Shown: positions 50,203 through 59,040 of the stretch, piece after piece | How the letters are laid out: every line of letters starts with the position of its first letter | Position numbering within the stretch: the stretch's first letter is position 1 | Assembly (NCBI GenBank): GCA_947504185.1 | Contig: CANNGJ010000003.1 | Coordinates: 122,655-186,654 of the forward strand | Length of the DNA: 64,000 nucleotides | Source of the DNA: an uncultured Tenacibaculum sp. | GTDB lineage: Bacteria > Bacteroidota > Bacteroidia > Flavobacteriales > Flavobacteriaceae | Reading direction: 5' to 3' | The notes under the pieces: generated by a model | What the model was told of the DNA's origin: nothing | The model's input: only the letters and a program-made list of their open reading frames with translations | Database searches by the model: none | Program-made: the position numbers and the translations under genes

Positions 50203-50784
50203 ATGAACGAATTTATTTTCTATTTTAAAATGGGCTTATTTCATGTGTTAGACATTAAAGCCTATGACCATATTTTATTCTTAATTGTATTAGCTATTAT
50301 TTATCAATTTAAACAATGGAAAAAAGTTTTATGGTTAATTACCTTATTTACCATAGGGCATTCTATAACACTAGCGCTTTCTGCTTACGGAATTTTAAAT
50401 GTTAGAGCAGACTTAGTTGAATTTCTAATTCCGCTCACCATTTTTATTACCGGATTAATGAATGTATTAACCGCTAAAAAAGCATCAGTAGGAAAAGAGA
50501 ATCAAAATTTGTTTTTCGCATTGTTTTTCGGATTAATTCACGGACTCGGTTTTTCAAATTATTTTAAAATAATGATCGGAAAAACTTCAGATAAATTAGT
50601 TCCTTTATTAGAGTTCGCCTTAGGTGTTGAAGCTGCACAAGTTATTATTGTAATGCTAATTTTATTGGTAGGATCGTTAGTACAATCTATATTCGGAGTG
50701 AATCGTCGTGATTGGATTTTAGTAGGATCATCTATCGTAATTGGTTTTGCTTTTCAGATGATGATGAACCGAGTTTTTTGGTAA
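50203..50784 (+). CDS. HupE/UreJ-like membrane protein
   Basis: A 193-residue protein with six or seven helices. It has GLFHVLDIKAYDHILFLI (about 11-28), TIGHSITLALSA and FGLIHGLGFSNYF, the His motifs of the HupE/UreJ_2 family, implicated in nickel or cobalt transport but also found without urease or hydrogenase. It begins 7 bases after the regulator gene. Confidence 0.85.
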   Translation: MNEFIFYFKMGLFHVLDIKAYDHILFLIVLAIIYQFKQWKKVLWLITLFTIGHSITLALSAYGILNVRADLVEFLIPLTIFITGLMNVLTAKKASVGKENQNLFFALFFGLIHGLGFSNYFKIMIGKTSDKLVPLLEFALGVEAAQVIIVMLILLVGSLVQSIFGVNRRDWILVGSSIVIGFAFQMMMNRVFW

Positions 50785-50851
50785 AAAATTAACGTCTATC
50801 CGCTTTAAATCTAATTATATTAGCAACTCACATAATTATCAAAAAATAATC

Positions 50852-51280
50852 TTGGATAAAAAACAATTAAAATACGATAGCGCTTATTTAAAAATGGCGC
50901 TAGAATGGGGTAAATTATCGCATTGCAAGCGCAAGCAGGTAGGTGCACTAATTGTAAAAGATCGCATGATTATTTCTGATGGTTATAACGGAACTCCATC
51001 AGGATTTGAAAATTATTGTGAAGATGACGAAGGATATACAAAATGGTATGTTTTACATGCCGAAGCAAACGCTATTTTAAAAGTAGCTGCCTCAACACAG
51101 TCGTGTAAAGGAGCAACTTTATACATTACGCTTTCTCCTTGCCAACAGTGTAGTAAACTAATACATCAGGCAGGAATAAAACGTGTTGTATATGCTGAAG
51201 CTTATAAAGATTCGTCGGGAATAGATTTTTTAGAAAAAGCAGGTGTTGAACTGACGTATTTACCAAATGAACAAAAATAA
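50852..51280 (+). CDS. dCMP deaminase family protein
   Basis: A 142-residue zinc cytidine/deoxycytidylate deaminase. Zinc ligands and catalytic Glu are in HAEANAI (about 70-76) and SPCQQC (about 94-99). The KRKQVGALIVKDRMIISDGYNGTPSGFENYCED segment is diagnostic. The start is TTG at 50852; no ATG fits the family N-terminus. Its 3' end overlaps the next gene by 14 bases. Confidence 0.92.
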   Translation: MDKKQLKYDSAYLKMALEWGKLSHCKRKQVGALIVKDRMIISDGYNGTPSGFENYCEDDEGYTKWYVLHAEANAILKVAASTQSCKGATLYITLSPCQQCSKLIHQAGIKRVVYAEAYKDSSGIDFLEKAGVELTYLPNEQK

Positions 51281-52829
51281 TTTACCTATATATTTCTCAA
51301 TTGCTGTCGTTTTCGGTATTCTCATCGGAACCTTTTTTAGCGGTTCAAACTCAAACAACCTTATTAGTAAAAATTCATCTAATGAGCGAAAAATAAAACG
51401 TCTGATTGATTATATTCAAAGTGATTATGTTGACAATGTAAACACGGACGAATTATTAGACGGAGCAATCGCTGAAATGTTAGATAAATTAGATCCACAT
51501 TCAGTATATATTCCAAAAGAAAATTTACAGTTAGTTACCGAAAACATGCAAGGTAATTTTGTAGGAATTGGAGTTCAGTTTAGAATGATTGGTGATACCA
51601 TTACGGTAATCTCACCAATTAAAGGCGGACCAAGTATAAAAGAAGGAATTAAAGCTGGCGACAGAATTCTGCTAGCGAATAAAGACACTATGTATGGCAA
51701 AAGGCTTCAAACAGCTCAAATAATGAAAGCCTTAAAAGGTAAACCCGATACAAAAGTAGACCTTCAACTTTACAGAAAAACCAATGATAGCCTTTTTGAT
51801 GTAACGATTAATAGAGGAAAAGTAAATATTAAAAGTGTTGATGTTGCTTATATGTTAAATGACAGCATTGGTTATATAAAGTTAGATCGTTTTGCACGTA
51901 ATACTTATACCGAATTTAAATCGTCATTAGACAATCTTTTAAATAAGGGAATGACAGATTTAGTATTAGACCTTCGTGGTAATGGTGGTGGATTTATCGA
52001 TATTGCTAATAAAATTGTAGACGAGTTTTTAGAAGATGACAAACTAATTGTATTCACAAAAAATAACAAAGGAGATGTAAACGAATCTTTTGCTACTAAT
52101 AAAGGAGATTTTGAAAAAGGTGGATTGTATGTTCTAATTGATGAAAATTCAGCCTCTGCTTCAGAAATTGTTGCGGGTGCTTTGCAAGACAACGATAAAG
52201 GAATTATTATCGGGCGTCGTTCTTTTGGTAAAGGTTTAGTACAACAAGAAATGGATTTAGGTGATGGTTCTGCAGTACGTTTAACTACAGCTCGATATTA
52301 CACCCCTACTGGACGTTCAATACAAAAGCCTTATAAAAAAGAAGACTCTTCTTCTGCTTATTCAAGTGATATTCAAGCTAGATATCGTAATGGAGAGTTA
52401 TTTAGTAAAGACAGTATTAAAACGATTGATAGTTTAAAATTTACTACCCCAAAGGGTAAAACTGTATACGGCGGTGGCGGAATAATCCCGGATCATTTTG
52501 TAGCTGTAGATACTTCATCTTACGTTCCAACAATTTTCTTTAGACCTCTAAACAACTTTGCGTTTAATTATGTGGACGCTAATCGTAAAAAACTAGCTAA
52601 TATTAACGTTAAAGAGTACATTAATACTTTTGACAAAGACGGATCTGTATCTGATAAATTCTTTTTGAAGCTGAAAGATTTTAGAGTTTCACAAAGAACA
52701 AGAAATCAATTGAAGAGAAACTTAAAAACATTAATTGCTCGAGAACTCTTTAGCGATGAGGGTTTATACAAAGTAAATCAACCTGACGATAAAATGCTTC
52801 AAAAAGTATTTGAGTTAGAAAAACAATAA
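51267..52829 (+). CDS. C-terminal processing (S41) protease with PDZ domain
   Basis: A 520-residue protease with one N-terminal membrane helix (about 5-25). A PDZ domain lies at about 80-170. The catalytic core has the Ser in ENSASASEIVAGALQDN and Lys in GRRSFGKGLVQ. Such CtpA-type enzymes cut periplasmic proteins from the C-terminus. It overlaps the deaminase gene, so the two are co-translated. A terminator follows. Confidence 0.93.
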   Translation: MNKNNLPIYFSIAVVFGILIGTFFSGSNSNNLISKNSSNERKIKRLIDYIQSDYVDNVNTDELLDGAIAEMLDKLDPHSVYIPKENLQLVTENMQGNFVGIGVQFRMIGDTITVISPIKGGPSIKEGIKAGDRILLANKDTMYGKRLQTAQIMKALKGKPDTKVDLQLYRKTNDSLFDVTINRGKVNIKSVDVAYMLNDSIGYIKLDRFARNTYTEFKSSLDNLLNKGMTDLVLDLRGNGGGFIDIANKIVDEFLEDDKLIVFTKNNKGDVNESFATNKGDFEKGGLYVLIDENSASASEIVAGALQDNDKGIIIGRRSFGKGLVQQEMDLGDGSAVRLTTARYYTPTGRSIQKPYKKEDSSSAYSSDIQARYRNGELFSKDSIKTIDSLKFTTPKGKTVYGGGGIIPDHFVAVDTSSYVPTIFFRPLNNFAFNYVDANRKKLANINVKEYINTFDKDGSVSDKFFLKLKDFRVSQRTRNQLKRNLKTLIARELFSDEGLYKVNQPDDKMLQKVFELEKQ

Positions 52830-52837
52830 TAAAATTA

Positions 52838-52867
52838 CGCCTCGTTAACTAACGAGGCTTTTTTTTT
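52838..52867 (+). terminator. Terminator after the S41 protease gene
   Basis: GCCTCGTT / AACGAGGC, 8-bp stem with short loop, followed by nine T. Confidence 0.9.
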
Positions 52868-52944
52868 ACAAAAAATTTAATATTAAATGTAACCTTTCTG
52901 TAAATTCATGGTTTTTAATATAGAAACTAATCAAAACTAACACA

Positions 52945-53490
52945 TTGAAACATCTAACCGATGAAGATTTAATGCTAGAAGTAGCTAACGGAAATTTAGA
53001 TATGATGTCTATTTTATTTGACAGATATCATGTACGCATCTATAATTTCTTTAATAAAATGCTACATAATAAAATGGTTAGCGAAGATTTAACGCAAGAT
53101 GTTTTTATTAAAATTTTAAAGTACAAAACATCTTATAAAAGTGGGAATTTTGCTTCATGGATTTACACAATAGCTAGAAATATATTTTCTACCTATTATC
53201 AAAAGCAAAAAAAAGAAAGAACAAATATTATTGAAGATGATAAGCTGCCTTCAGAAGAACTTATTTTATCAGAAGGTAAAAAAGAAGAATTAGATCATTT
53301 AAAAAGCGCTTTATTACAACTTAATAATTCAGATAGAGAATTAATTGTAATGCATCGCTATCAAGAAATAAAATACGAGCAAATAGCTGAAATTATTGGA
53401 AGTTCAGAAAATGCCGTAAAAGTTAGAGTGCATAGAGCATTAAAAAAGTTAAAAGACATTTATTTTCAAACAGCAAACAATGAAGTGTAA
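52945..53490 (+). CDS. ECF RNA polymerase sigma factor
   Basis: A 181-residue sigma-70 family protein with region 2 (SEDLTQDVFIKILKYKTSYKSGNFASWIYTIARN) and region 4 HTH (ELIVMHRYQEIKYEQIAEIIGSSENAVKVRVHRALKKLK). Start is TTG at 52945. The next gene overlaps by 11 bases and encodes an anti-sigma factor with zinc-binding and HEAT parts, so they form one regulatory unit controlling two exported proteins downstream. Confidence 0.92.
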   Translation: MKHLTDEDLMLEVANGNLDMMSILFDRYHVRIYNFFNKMLHNKMVSEDLTQDVFIKILKYKTSYKSGNFASWIYTIARNIFSTYYQKQKKERTNIIEDDKLPSEELILSEGKKEELDHLKSALLQLNNSDRELIVMHRYQEIKYEQIAEIIGSSENAVKVRVHRALKKLKDIYFQTANNEV

Positions 53491-54244
53491 CGATATAGAA
53501 AATAAACTTATTGGTTTTATTGAAGGAGAACTTACAAAGCAAGAATCTTCATTAATTCAAAATCATATTGATTCTTGTAGTAATTGTAAAGATGAAGTTA
53601 ATGAAATGAAATCATTTCTAAGAGTTTTAGATACTGATGCAGAAGAAACACCTTCAGCAAATTTAAAAATGAATTTTGATGCATTTTTAGAGCAAGAAAA
53701 AAAACAAACGAAAGTTGTGCAATTACAGCCAAAAAACAACTGGAAATCGCACTTACGCATTGCCGCAAGCATACTTATAGTTGTTAGTGCTTTTTTAATT
53801 GGCAAACATCAATCAGGGAAAAATCAATTAACAATTGCTGAAAGGCAAAAAATAAAAGAAGAAAAACAAGTGTTGGCTTTATTAGAAAATCAATCGGCTA
53901 GTAAGAGAATACAGGCAATTGATCTATCGGAAGAATTCACCAAAACAGACACAAAAATAATTGATGCGCTTATAAATAAATTATTTAATGACAAGAATGT
54001 AAATGTGCGTTTGGCTGCAGCAGAAGCATTATCGAAATTTTCATCATTAGAAAAAGTAAAAGCCGCATTAATAAAATCGCTAGAAACCGAAAAAGTTTCC
54101 TCAATGCAAATTGAATTGATTCAAATTTTAGGGAAAATTCAAGAAAAAAGAGCGCTCGAACCTATGAGGAAATTATTAAAAAACAAAGAAACACCTAATT
54201 ACGTTAAACAAGAATTACAGTATAACATTGCTAGTTTATTGTAA
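53480..54244 (+). CDS. Anti-sigma factor with zinc-finger and HEAT repeats
   Basis: A 254-residue protein. A zf-HC2-like motif (HIDSCSNC, about 30-37) lies at the cytosolic N-terminus, followed by one membrane helix (about 95-112) and a periplasmic part with HEAT-like repeats (DKNVNVRLAAAEALSKF, EKRALEPMRKLL). It probably holds the ECF factor at the membrane until a signal in the envelope is sensed by the HEAT part. Gene overlap by 11 bases with the sigma factor. Confidence 0.88.
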   Translation: MKCNDIENKLIGFIEGELTKQESSLIQNHIDSCSNCKDEVNEMKSFLRVLDTDAEETPSANLKMNFDAFLEQEKKQTKVVQLQPKNNWKSHLRIAASILIVVSAFLIGKHQSGKNQLTIAERQKIKEEKQVLALLENQSASKRIQAIDLSEEFTKTDTKIIDALINKLFNDKNVNVRLAAAEALSKFSSLEKVKAALIKSLETEKVSSMQIELIQILGKIQEKRALEPMRKLLKNKETPNYVKQELQYNIASLL

Positions 54245-54259
54245 AAAAATATCAAAATC

Positions 54260-55108
54260 ATGAAGAAATTTTTAACCTTATTACTTTTTGCAAGCGCAAT
54301 TGTATCCGCTCAAACCAAAGAATACACACACTCTTTATCTGGAATTAAAAAAGTTCGTTTAGAAACAAATACTAAAACTAAAATAACCGTAGGAACAACA
54401 AATTCTTTAATTCTTAAAAATCATAAATCTTCTCATAACGATTGTGATAACTGTGATCATAAAGACGATCATGATCATGAAAGTTTAGAATGGACAAATG
54501 GAAATCATAAAGATCATGAAAAAACTAAAAAGGATAAGCGAAAAGGCTTAACTGCTATTTATCCTGGAGGAAAAGATAATACTAATGGTTTTGGATTTTC
54601 TGTTGAAAAAGAAGGAACAGTATTAATTGTTAGAGATTTAAAATCACACTTTCAACGTCATGGAATTCAATTAGAATTACCAAAAAACATGAATATTTCT
54701 GTTGATTCTGGTAATTTGGGAAGCATTGAAATGAAAGGATTTACTTCTGAAGTTGAAGCTAATACGAATGTTGGTAGAATTACATTAAAAGATGTTACAG
54801 GGCCAATAACAGCACACTCAAGCGTAGGTCCAATAAATATCGAATTTTCAAAAGTAAGTCAATCATCTCCTATTACGGTTAGTACTTCTGTAAGTGAAAT
54901 TGATGTAGCAATTCCATCAAGTACCAAAGCTAATTTAGAGCTAAAAACAAATGGAACGGTTTACACAAACTTTGATATAGAAATTCCAACAAAAAAGGGA
55001 ATGAAAAACATTAGTGGAGCTAAAAAAATTACAACCGCTATTAATAGCGGAGGTGTAAAAATCAAACTAAAATCATCAATGGGAAACATTTATTTACGTA
55101 AAAAGTAA
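54260..55108 (+). CDS. Exported DUF4097-like protein with His/Asp-rich insert
   Basis: A 282-residue exported protein, signal peptide ending SAQ. After about 50 residues it has a His/Asp-rich insert (HNDCDNCDHKDDHDHE), a likely metal-binding stretch. The C-terminal region (about 130-282) has short regular strands with Gly turns (NLGSIEMKGFTSEVEANTN), typical of DUF4097 beta-solenoids. It is third in the sigma operon, so it may be the system's output in envelope stress; the ligand is unknown. Confidence 0.78.
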   Translation: MKKFLTLLLFASAIVSAQTKEYTHSLSGIKKVRLETNTKTKITVGTTNSLILKNHKSSHNDCDNCDHKDDHDHESLEWTNGNHKDHEKTKKDKRKGLTAIYPGGKDNTNGFGFSVEKEGTVLIVRDLKSHFQRHGIQLELPKNMNISVDSGNLGSIEMKGFTSEVEANTNVGRITLKDVTGPITAHSSVGPINIEFSKVSQSSPITVSTSVSEIDVAIPSSTKANLELKTNGTVYTNFDIEIPTKKGMKNISGAKKITTAINSGGVKIKLKSSMGNIYLRKK

Positions 55109-55150
55109 ACCCTCTAAAAAACTAATTCAACATAATTTAAAACATTAATA

Positions 55151-55882
55151 ATGAAAAGATTATTCTTATTCATAGGATTACTATTGACTTTTGGTAACCT
55201 AGTAGCACAGAAAAAAATTACAAAAAATACAAAAGCATCAGCAATTAACGAAGTGTTTGTACATGTAAAGTTCGCTGACAAGATTGAAATAAAAAACTGG
55301 AATAAAAATGAAATTTCAGTAGAAGCAACGATTAATATTAATGATAATAAAGACAATAACTTTTTTAGTTTAAAAGAAGATAAAACAGGGTCAACGTATA
55401 CTATAAAATCTGATTACGGCTCATTATTTAAAAAACATAAAAAAGGTGTAACAATAACTCACGGAGGAGATGGATGTAATGGTTATAATCATTGTACAAA
55501 CCATAACAAAATGGACATTAATTATGTTGTTTATGTTCCTAAAAACATGAAATTAAAAGTAAAAAGTATTTCAGGAAACGTAGATGCTTTAGCATACAAT
55601 GGTCAATTAACATTAGATTTAATTAGTGGAAACATCAATGTGAAAAAACATTCTAAAACAATGAATTTAAAAACCATTAGCGGAGATATTGATGTTGTGG
55701 TTTCTGATGCAGAATTTAAAGCTGAAACTTTAACAGGAACTGTGTATTCTGATTTAGATATTGATTTTAGTAAGAATAAAAAAAACTCTTACGGAAATAA
55801 AATTGTTGGTACTATTAAAAATGGAGCTGCTTCCTTAAAACTGAAAACTATTAGTGGAGATATTTTTCTTAGGAAAATTTAA
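55151..55882 (+). CDS. Exported DUF4097-like protein 2
   Basis: A 243-residue paralogue of the preceding gene, with signal peptide (LLLTFGNLVAQ). A His-, Cys- and Gly-rich loop (HGGDGCNGYNHCTNHNK, about 97-113) is followed by repeated short strands (KLKVKSISGNVDAL, LISGNINVKK, TISGDIDVVV). It ends the sigma operon. A terminator follows. Confidence 0.78.
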   Translation: MKRLFLFIGLLLTFGNLVAQKKITKNTKASAINEVFVHVKFADKIEIKNWNKNEISVEATININDNKDNNFFSLKEDKTGSTYTIKSDYGSLFKKHKKGVTITHGGDGCNGYNHCTNHNKMDINYVVYVPKNMKLKVKSISGNVDALAYNGQLTLDLISGNINVKKHSKTMNLKTISGDIDVVVSDAEFKAETLTGTVYSDLDIDFSKNKKNSYGNKIVGTIKNGAASLKLKTISGDIFLRKI

Positions 55883-55904
55883 TTTTTCACATTCACTATA
55901 TATT

Positions 55905-55940
55905 AAACAGCTATTCTTTTTTGAATAGCTGTTTTTTCTT
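55905..55940 (+). terminator. Terminator of the sigma/anti-sigma operon
   Basis: AAACAGCTATTC / GAATAGCTGTTT, 12-bp stem, 6-base loop, then TTTCTTTT. Confidence 0.9.
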
Positions 55941-56034
55941 TTAAATTAGTATCATTGAAATTTAATTTCAAAAAGTGTCCTCTTTTTAATTTTGACAAAC
56001 GTCTTAATAGTGAATAACTTAAAAACTTTAAATT

Positions 56035-56382
56035 ATGAAAAATTTTATGATGATTTTTATCGGTAAAGAATATACCGATTTAGGACTTTCTCAAGAAGAA
56101 ATGCAAGGAAGAATGGAAAAATGGTTTGCTTGGGGAAATAAAATGGAGCAAGCTGGAGTTTTACGTGGTGGAGAAGCACTAACTCCACAAATAAGACGTA
56201 TTGTAGGGCAGAACAGAACTGTTACTGATCTAACATCTGCTGATGTAAAAGAAATTGTTGGTGGTTTTTATTTAGTTGAAGCTAAAGACTTCGATTCCGT
56301 TCAAGAAATTGCTAAAGATTTCCCTGATTACGATCTAGGAAACACTGTTGAGATTCGTGAAATAATGGTTTTTGATCATTAA
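56035..56382 (+). CDS. YCII-related (DGPF-domain) protein
   Basis: A 115-residue ferredoxin-like-fold protein, MKNFMMIFIG at the start, with WFAWGNKMEQAGVLRGGEALTP and EIREIMVF at the end. Such YCII/DGPF proteins are the usual partners of ECF sigma factors of the type encoded at 56,992. Its own biochemistry is unknown. Confidence 0.88.
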   Translation: MKNFMMIFIGKEYTDLGLSQEEMQGRMEKWFAWGNKMEQAGVLRGGEALTPQIRRIVGQNRTVTDLTSADVKEIVGGFYLVEAKDFDSVQEIAKDFPDYDLGNTVEIREIMVFDH

Positions 56383-56395
56383 TAATCAATAAGCT

Positions 56396-56440
56396 CTATT
56401 TCCTTATTAAAATAGCTGAATAATTTTAATGAGGAAATAG
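56396..56440. repeat. Inverted repeat after the YCII gene
   Basis: A 17-base arm (56396-56412, CTATTTCC...) pairs with 56424-56440 apart from one G-T wobble. There is no T tail; it may end the YCII transcript or bind a regulator. Confidence 0.5.
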
Positions 56441-56456
56441 CATAAAACCATATAAG

Positions 56457-56927
56457 ATGAAAAAAACATTAGCAATTATATTGCTTGGAGTATTGATTAT
56501 ATCTTGTAGTCAAACAAAAAAGAAGCAAAAAACAATTAAAGGAACTGAAAACTTTGATTGGTTATTAGGAAAATGGAAAAGATTAAATGAAGAAGAAGGT
56601 AAAGAAACTTTTGAAAATTGGGAAAAAGTTAGAAATATAGAATATTCAGGAATTGGCTATACAATGCAGCATGGAGACACAATTAAGCAAGAAAAAATCC
56701 GGTTAACAAAGACAAACGGAAAATGGAATTTAATAGTAACCGTTCCTGAAGAACCTCAATCAATTACATTTAATGGAATCAATCATAGTAAAGATGAGTT
56801 CTCTTGTGAAAATAAAGAAATTGATTTTCCCAATACAATAAAATATTGGAAGAGTGGAAATAAAATGAATGCAATGGTTTCTGGCAAAGAGATAAAAATA
56901 CTTTTTGAATTTGAAAAACTTTATTAA
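56457..56927 (+). CDS. Small lipoprotein, DUF6265-like
   Basis: A 156-residue lipoprotein (lipobox IISC). The mature chain has FDWLLGKWKR and GIGYTMQHGD, and ends as a lipocalin-like sheet, matching small DUF6265-type proteins. It lies between the YCII gene and the ECF gene, and may belong to the same regulon. Confidence 0.7.
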   Translation: MKKTLAIILLGVLIISCSQTKKKQKTIKGTENFDWLLGKWKRLNEEEGKETFENWEKVRNIEYSGIGYTMQHGDTIKQEKIRLTKTNGKWNLIVTVPEEPQSITFNGINHSKDEFSCENKEIDFPNTIKYWKSGNKMNAMVSGKEIKILFEFEKLY

Positions 56928-56991
56928 TAAATAATTGATTTCTATTATCACTTACAAACAAAAACTCTATCTAATTTTATATTGATAATTA

Positions 56992-58230
56992 ATGGAAACT
57001 ACACACATAGATCATCTTTTTCGCCATCATAGCGGAAAGATGATTTCTGTTTTAACTCGAATTTTTGGGCTTTCGAATCTTGAATTAGTTGAAGATGCCG
57101 TACAAGACACTTTTTTAAAAGCGAGCATTAGTTGGCGTACTCAACAACCAGATAACCCCGAAGCTTGGTTAACACAAGCTGCTAAAAATAGAGTATTAGA
57201 TATTTTTAGAAAGCTTAAAACAGAAAAAAAACATTTACCAGAAATTAAAAGCGGAGTCGAAGCCATAGCCATCAACGAACTTTTTCTAGATTCCGAAATT
57301 GAAGATGCTCAATTAAGAATGATTTTTACGGCTTGTCACCCTAGTTTAGATCCAAAAGATAGAATCTCTTTTGCATTAAAAACTATTTCTGGATTTAGTA
57401 CGAAAGAAATCGCTTCTGCTTTACTAATTAAAGAAGAGACTGTTAAAAAAAGATTGTCTAGAGCTAGAAAAACGATTCAAAAAAAAGAATTATCATTTAA
57501 AATTCCGCAAGGAAAACAATTACCATTACGTATTGAGAGTGTTTTAGAAGTTTTGTACCTCATTTTTAACGAAGGTTTTCATTCTAATAAAAAAGACGTT
57601 TTAATTAGAAAAGAGCTATGTGGTGAAGCAATACGTTTGTGTAAAAGCTTATTGAAAAATAAGCATACAAATATTTCTGCTAGTTATGCTTTATTCGCTT
57701 TAATGTGTTTTCACGCGGCGAGATTAGATGCTAAAATTAACATTGAAAATGAGTTATTAGATTTAAAAAATCAGGATAGAAACAAGTGGTCATTCCCTTT
57801 AATTCAATTAGGAAATGCCATGATGAATAAGGCTGTAGAAAATAATGAGTTTTCTTCTTATCATTATGAAGCTGTAATTATAGCAGAACATATTAAAGCT
57901 CCAAACTTTAAGCAAACCGATTGGAATAAAATATTACATTGGTATCAATATTTATATAAATTACAACCTACTAATTCACACTTACTTTCTATGGCAGTAG
58001 TATGTTTACAAAGTGAAAATTATGTGAAGGCTAATTATTATTTTGAGCAAATAAAACCAGAAGATTTAGAACAACGTTCATATTTGTTTTACGGAGCTAA
58101 ATCTGATTATTTCTTAGCAATAAAAAACAAAAAAGAAGCTATAAAATATATTGACATTGCTTTAGAAAAAGTAACCAATAAATTAGAGAAAGAATATTTA
58201 GAAAAAAAGAAAAGAATATTAACTACTTAA
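56992..58230 (+). CDS. ECF sigma factor with TPR-like C-terminal extension (ECF42-like)
   Basis: A 412-residue protein. Regions 2 and 4 are present (VEDAVQDTFLKASISWRTQQPDNPEAWL near 37-64; GFSTKEIASALLIKEETVKKRLSRARK near 135-161). A long C-terminal DUF6596/TPR-like region (about 185-410) follows. This architecture and the neighbouring YCII protein match the ECF42 group, in which the extension replaces an anti-sigma factor. Confidence 0.9.
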   Translation: METTHIDHLFRHHSGKMISVLTRIFGLSNLELVEDAVQDTFLKASISWRTQQPDNPEAWLTQAAKNRVLDIFRKLKTEKKHLPEIKSGVEAIAINELFLDSEIEDAQLRMIFTACHPSLDPKDRISFALKTISGFSTKEIASALLIKEETVKKRLSRARKTIQKKELSFKIPQGKQLPLRIESVLEVLYLIFNEGFHSNKKDVLIRKELCGEAIRLCKSLLKNKHTNISASYALFALMCFHAARLDAKINIENELLDLKNQDRNKWSFPLIQLGNAMMNKAVENNEFSSYHYEAVIIAEHIKAPNFKQTDWNKILHWYQYLYKLQPTNSHLLSMAVVCLQSENYVKANYYFEQIKPEDLEQRSYLFYGAKSDYFLAIKNKKEAIKYIDIALEKVTNKLEKEYLEKKKRILTT

Positions 58231-58783
58231 TTCCTTTTTCAATTCTCTTAGCTGAATATACCTCAGCAATAGTTAAGTTTTCAGAACATGATTTTATTTG
58301 TTTAAACTCATCATTTGCTTTTACAAAACCAGTTTGTAAAACCTTAAAGTAAACCCCAGGAATATCTTGTTGCCAAAATTGTTTTACAATTTTCATGTCA
58401 TTAAAACGAACACCTAGCTTCATGCAAGGTTGTCGAGGTTTAGTTACTTCTAAAACTACTTCGCCCACTTTAAATGTATCTCCCACATGTAATTTAGTTT
58501 CATCTAAATCGTCAATAGTTAAGTTCTCTCCAAACATTCCATGTTGCCAATCTAAATCTGGATACAATTCTTTCCAATAACCGTAATGTTTTAAAGAATA
58601 TCCATAAACTGCTTGATCTATACCTCCATGATGTTCTCTATCACAAATAGCATCCTCTCTTACATCTTCTGTATCTAAAAAAATAGATTGATCAACTGAA
58701 AATTTAAAAATACCTGTAGTGATAATTTTACCTTTCCAATCGATTTCTTTCCGTTCGCCTAAATTCGTAGATACTATTTTCAT
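58223..58783 (-). CDS. MOSC-domain protein (YiiM-like)
   Basis: A 186-residue protein with the MOSC signature CDREHHGGIDQAVYGYS (about 47-63) and the conserved Cys in RQPCMKLGVRF (about 117-127), used to bind molybdenum cofactor sulfur. YiiM-type proteins detoxify N-hydroxylated compounds. It converges with the ECF gene with an 8-base overlap. Its start overlaps the stop of the small membrane gene upstream by 4 bases. Confidence 0.9.
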   Translation of the reverse strand: MKIVSTNLGERKEIDWKGKIITTGIFKFSVDQSIFLDTEDVREDAICDREHHGGIDQAVYGYSLKHYGYWKELYPDLDWQHGMFGENLTIDDLDETKLHVGDTFKVGEVVLEVTKPRQPCMKLGVRFNDMKIVKQFWQQDIPGVYFKVLQTGFVKANDEFKQIKSCSENLTIAEVYSAKRIEKGIK

Positions 58784-59031
58784 CTATTTATAAATTTAAC
58801 TACATAAATTATCGTTATTATAATGAGTAAAAGAACTGACAATGGTATTGTCATAAATGCATACCAAAAAATAGCAGCTATGGCACAATTTCCTTCATGA
58901 CATATTTCTCCTGTAAAATACTCACTTAAAGTAGCTCCAATCATTGATATTAAAATAGGTGAAACACCAATTATTATCAATACTAGATAACTCAACAATA
59001 ATTGTTTAATGTTTTTAGGAAAAATATTCAT
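58780..59031 (-). CDS. Small membrane protein, 83 aa
   Basis: Two predicted helices (about 12-32 and 52-78) with a pair of Cys between (ICHEGNCAIAA). No family recognised. It is coupled by ATGA overlap to the MOSC gene. Confidence 0.6.
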   Translation of the reverse strand: MNIFPKNIKQLLLSYLVLIIIGVSPILISMIGATLSEYFTGEICHEGNCAIAAIFWYAFMTIPLSVLLLIIITIIYVVKFINR

Positions 59032-59040
59032 GTTAAATAT

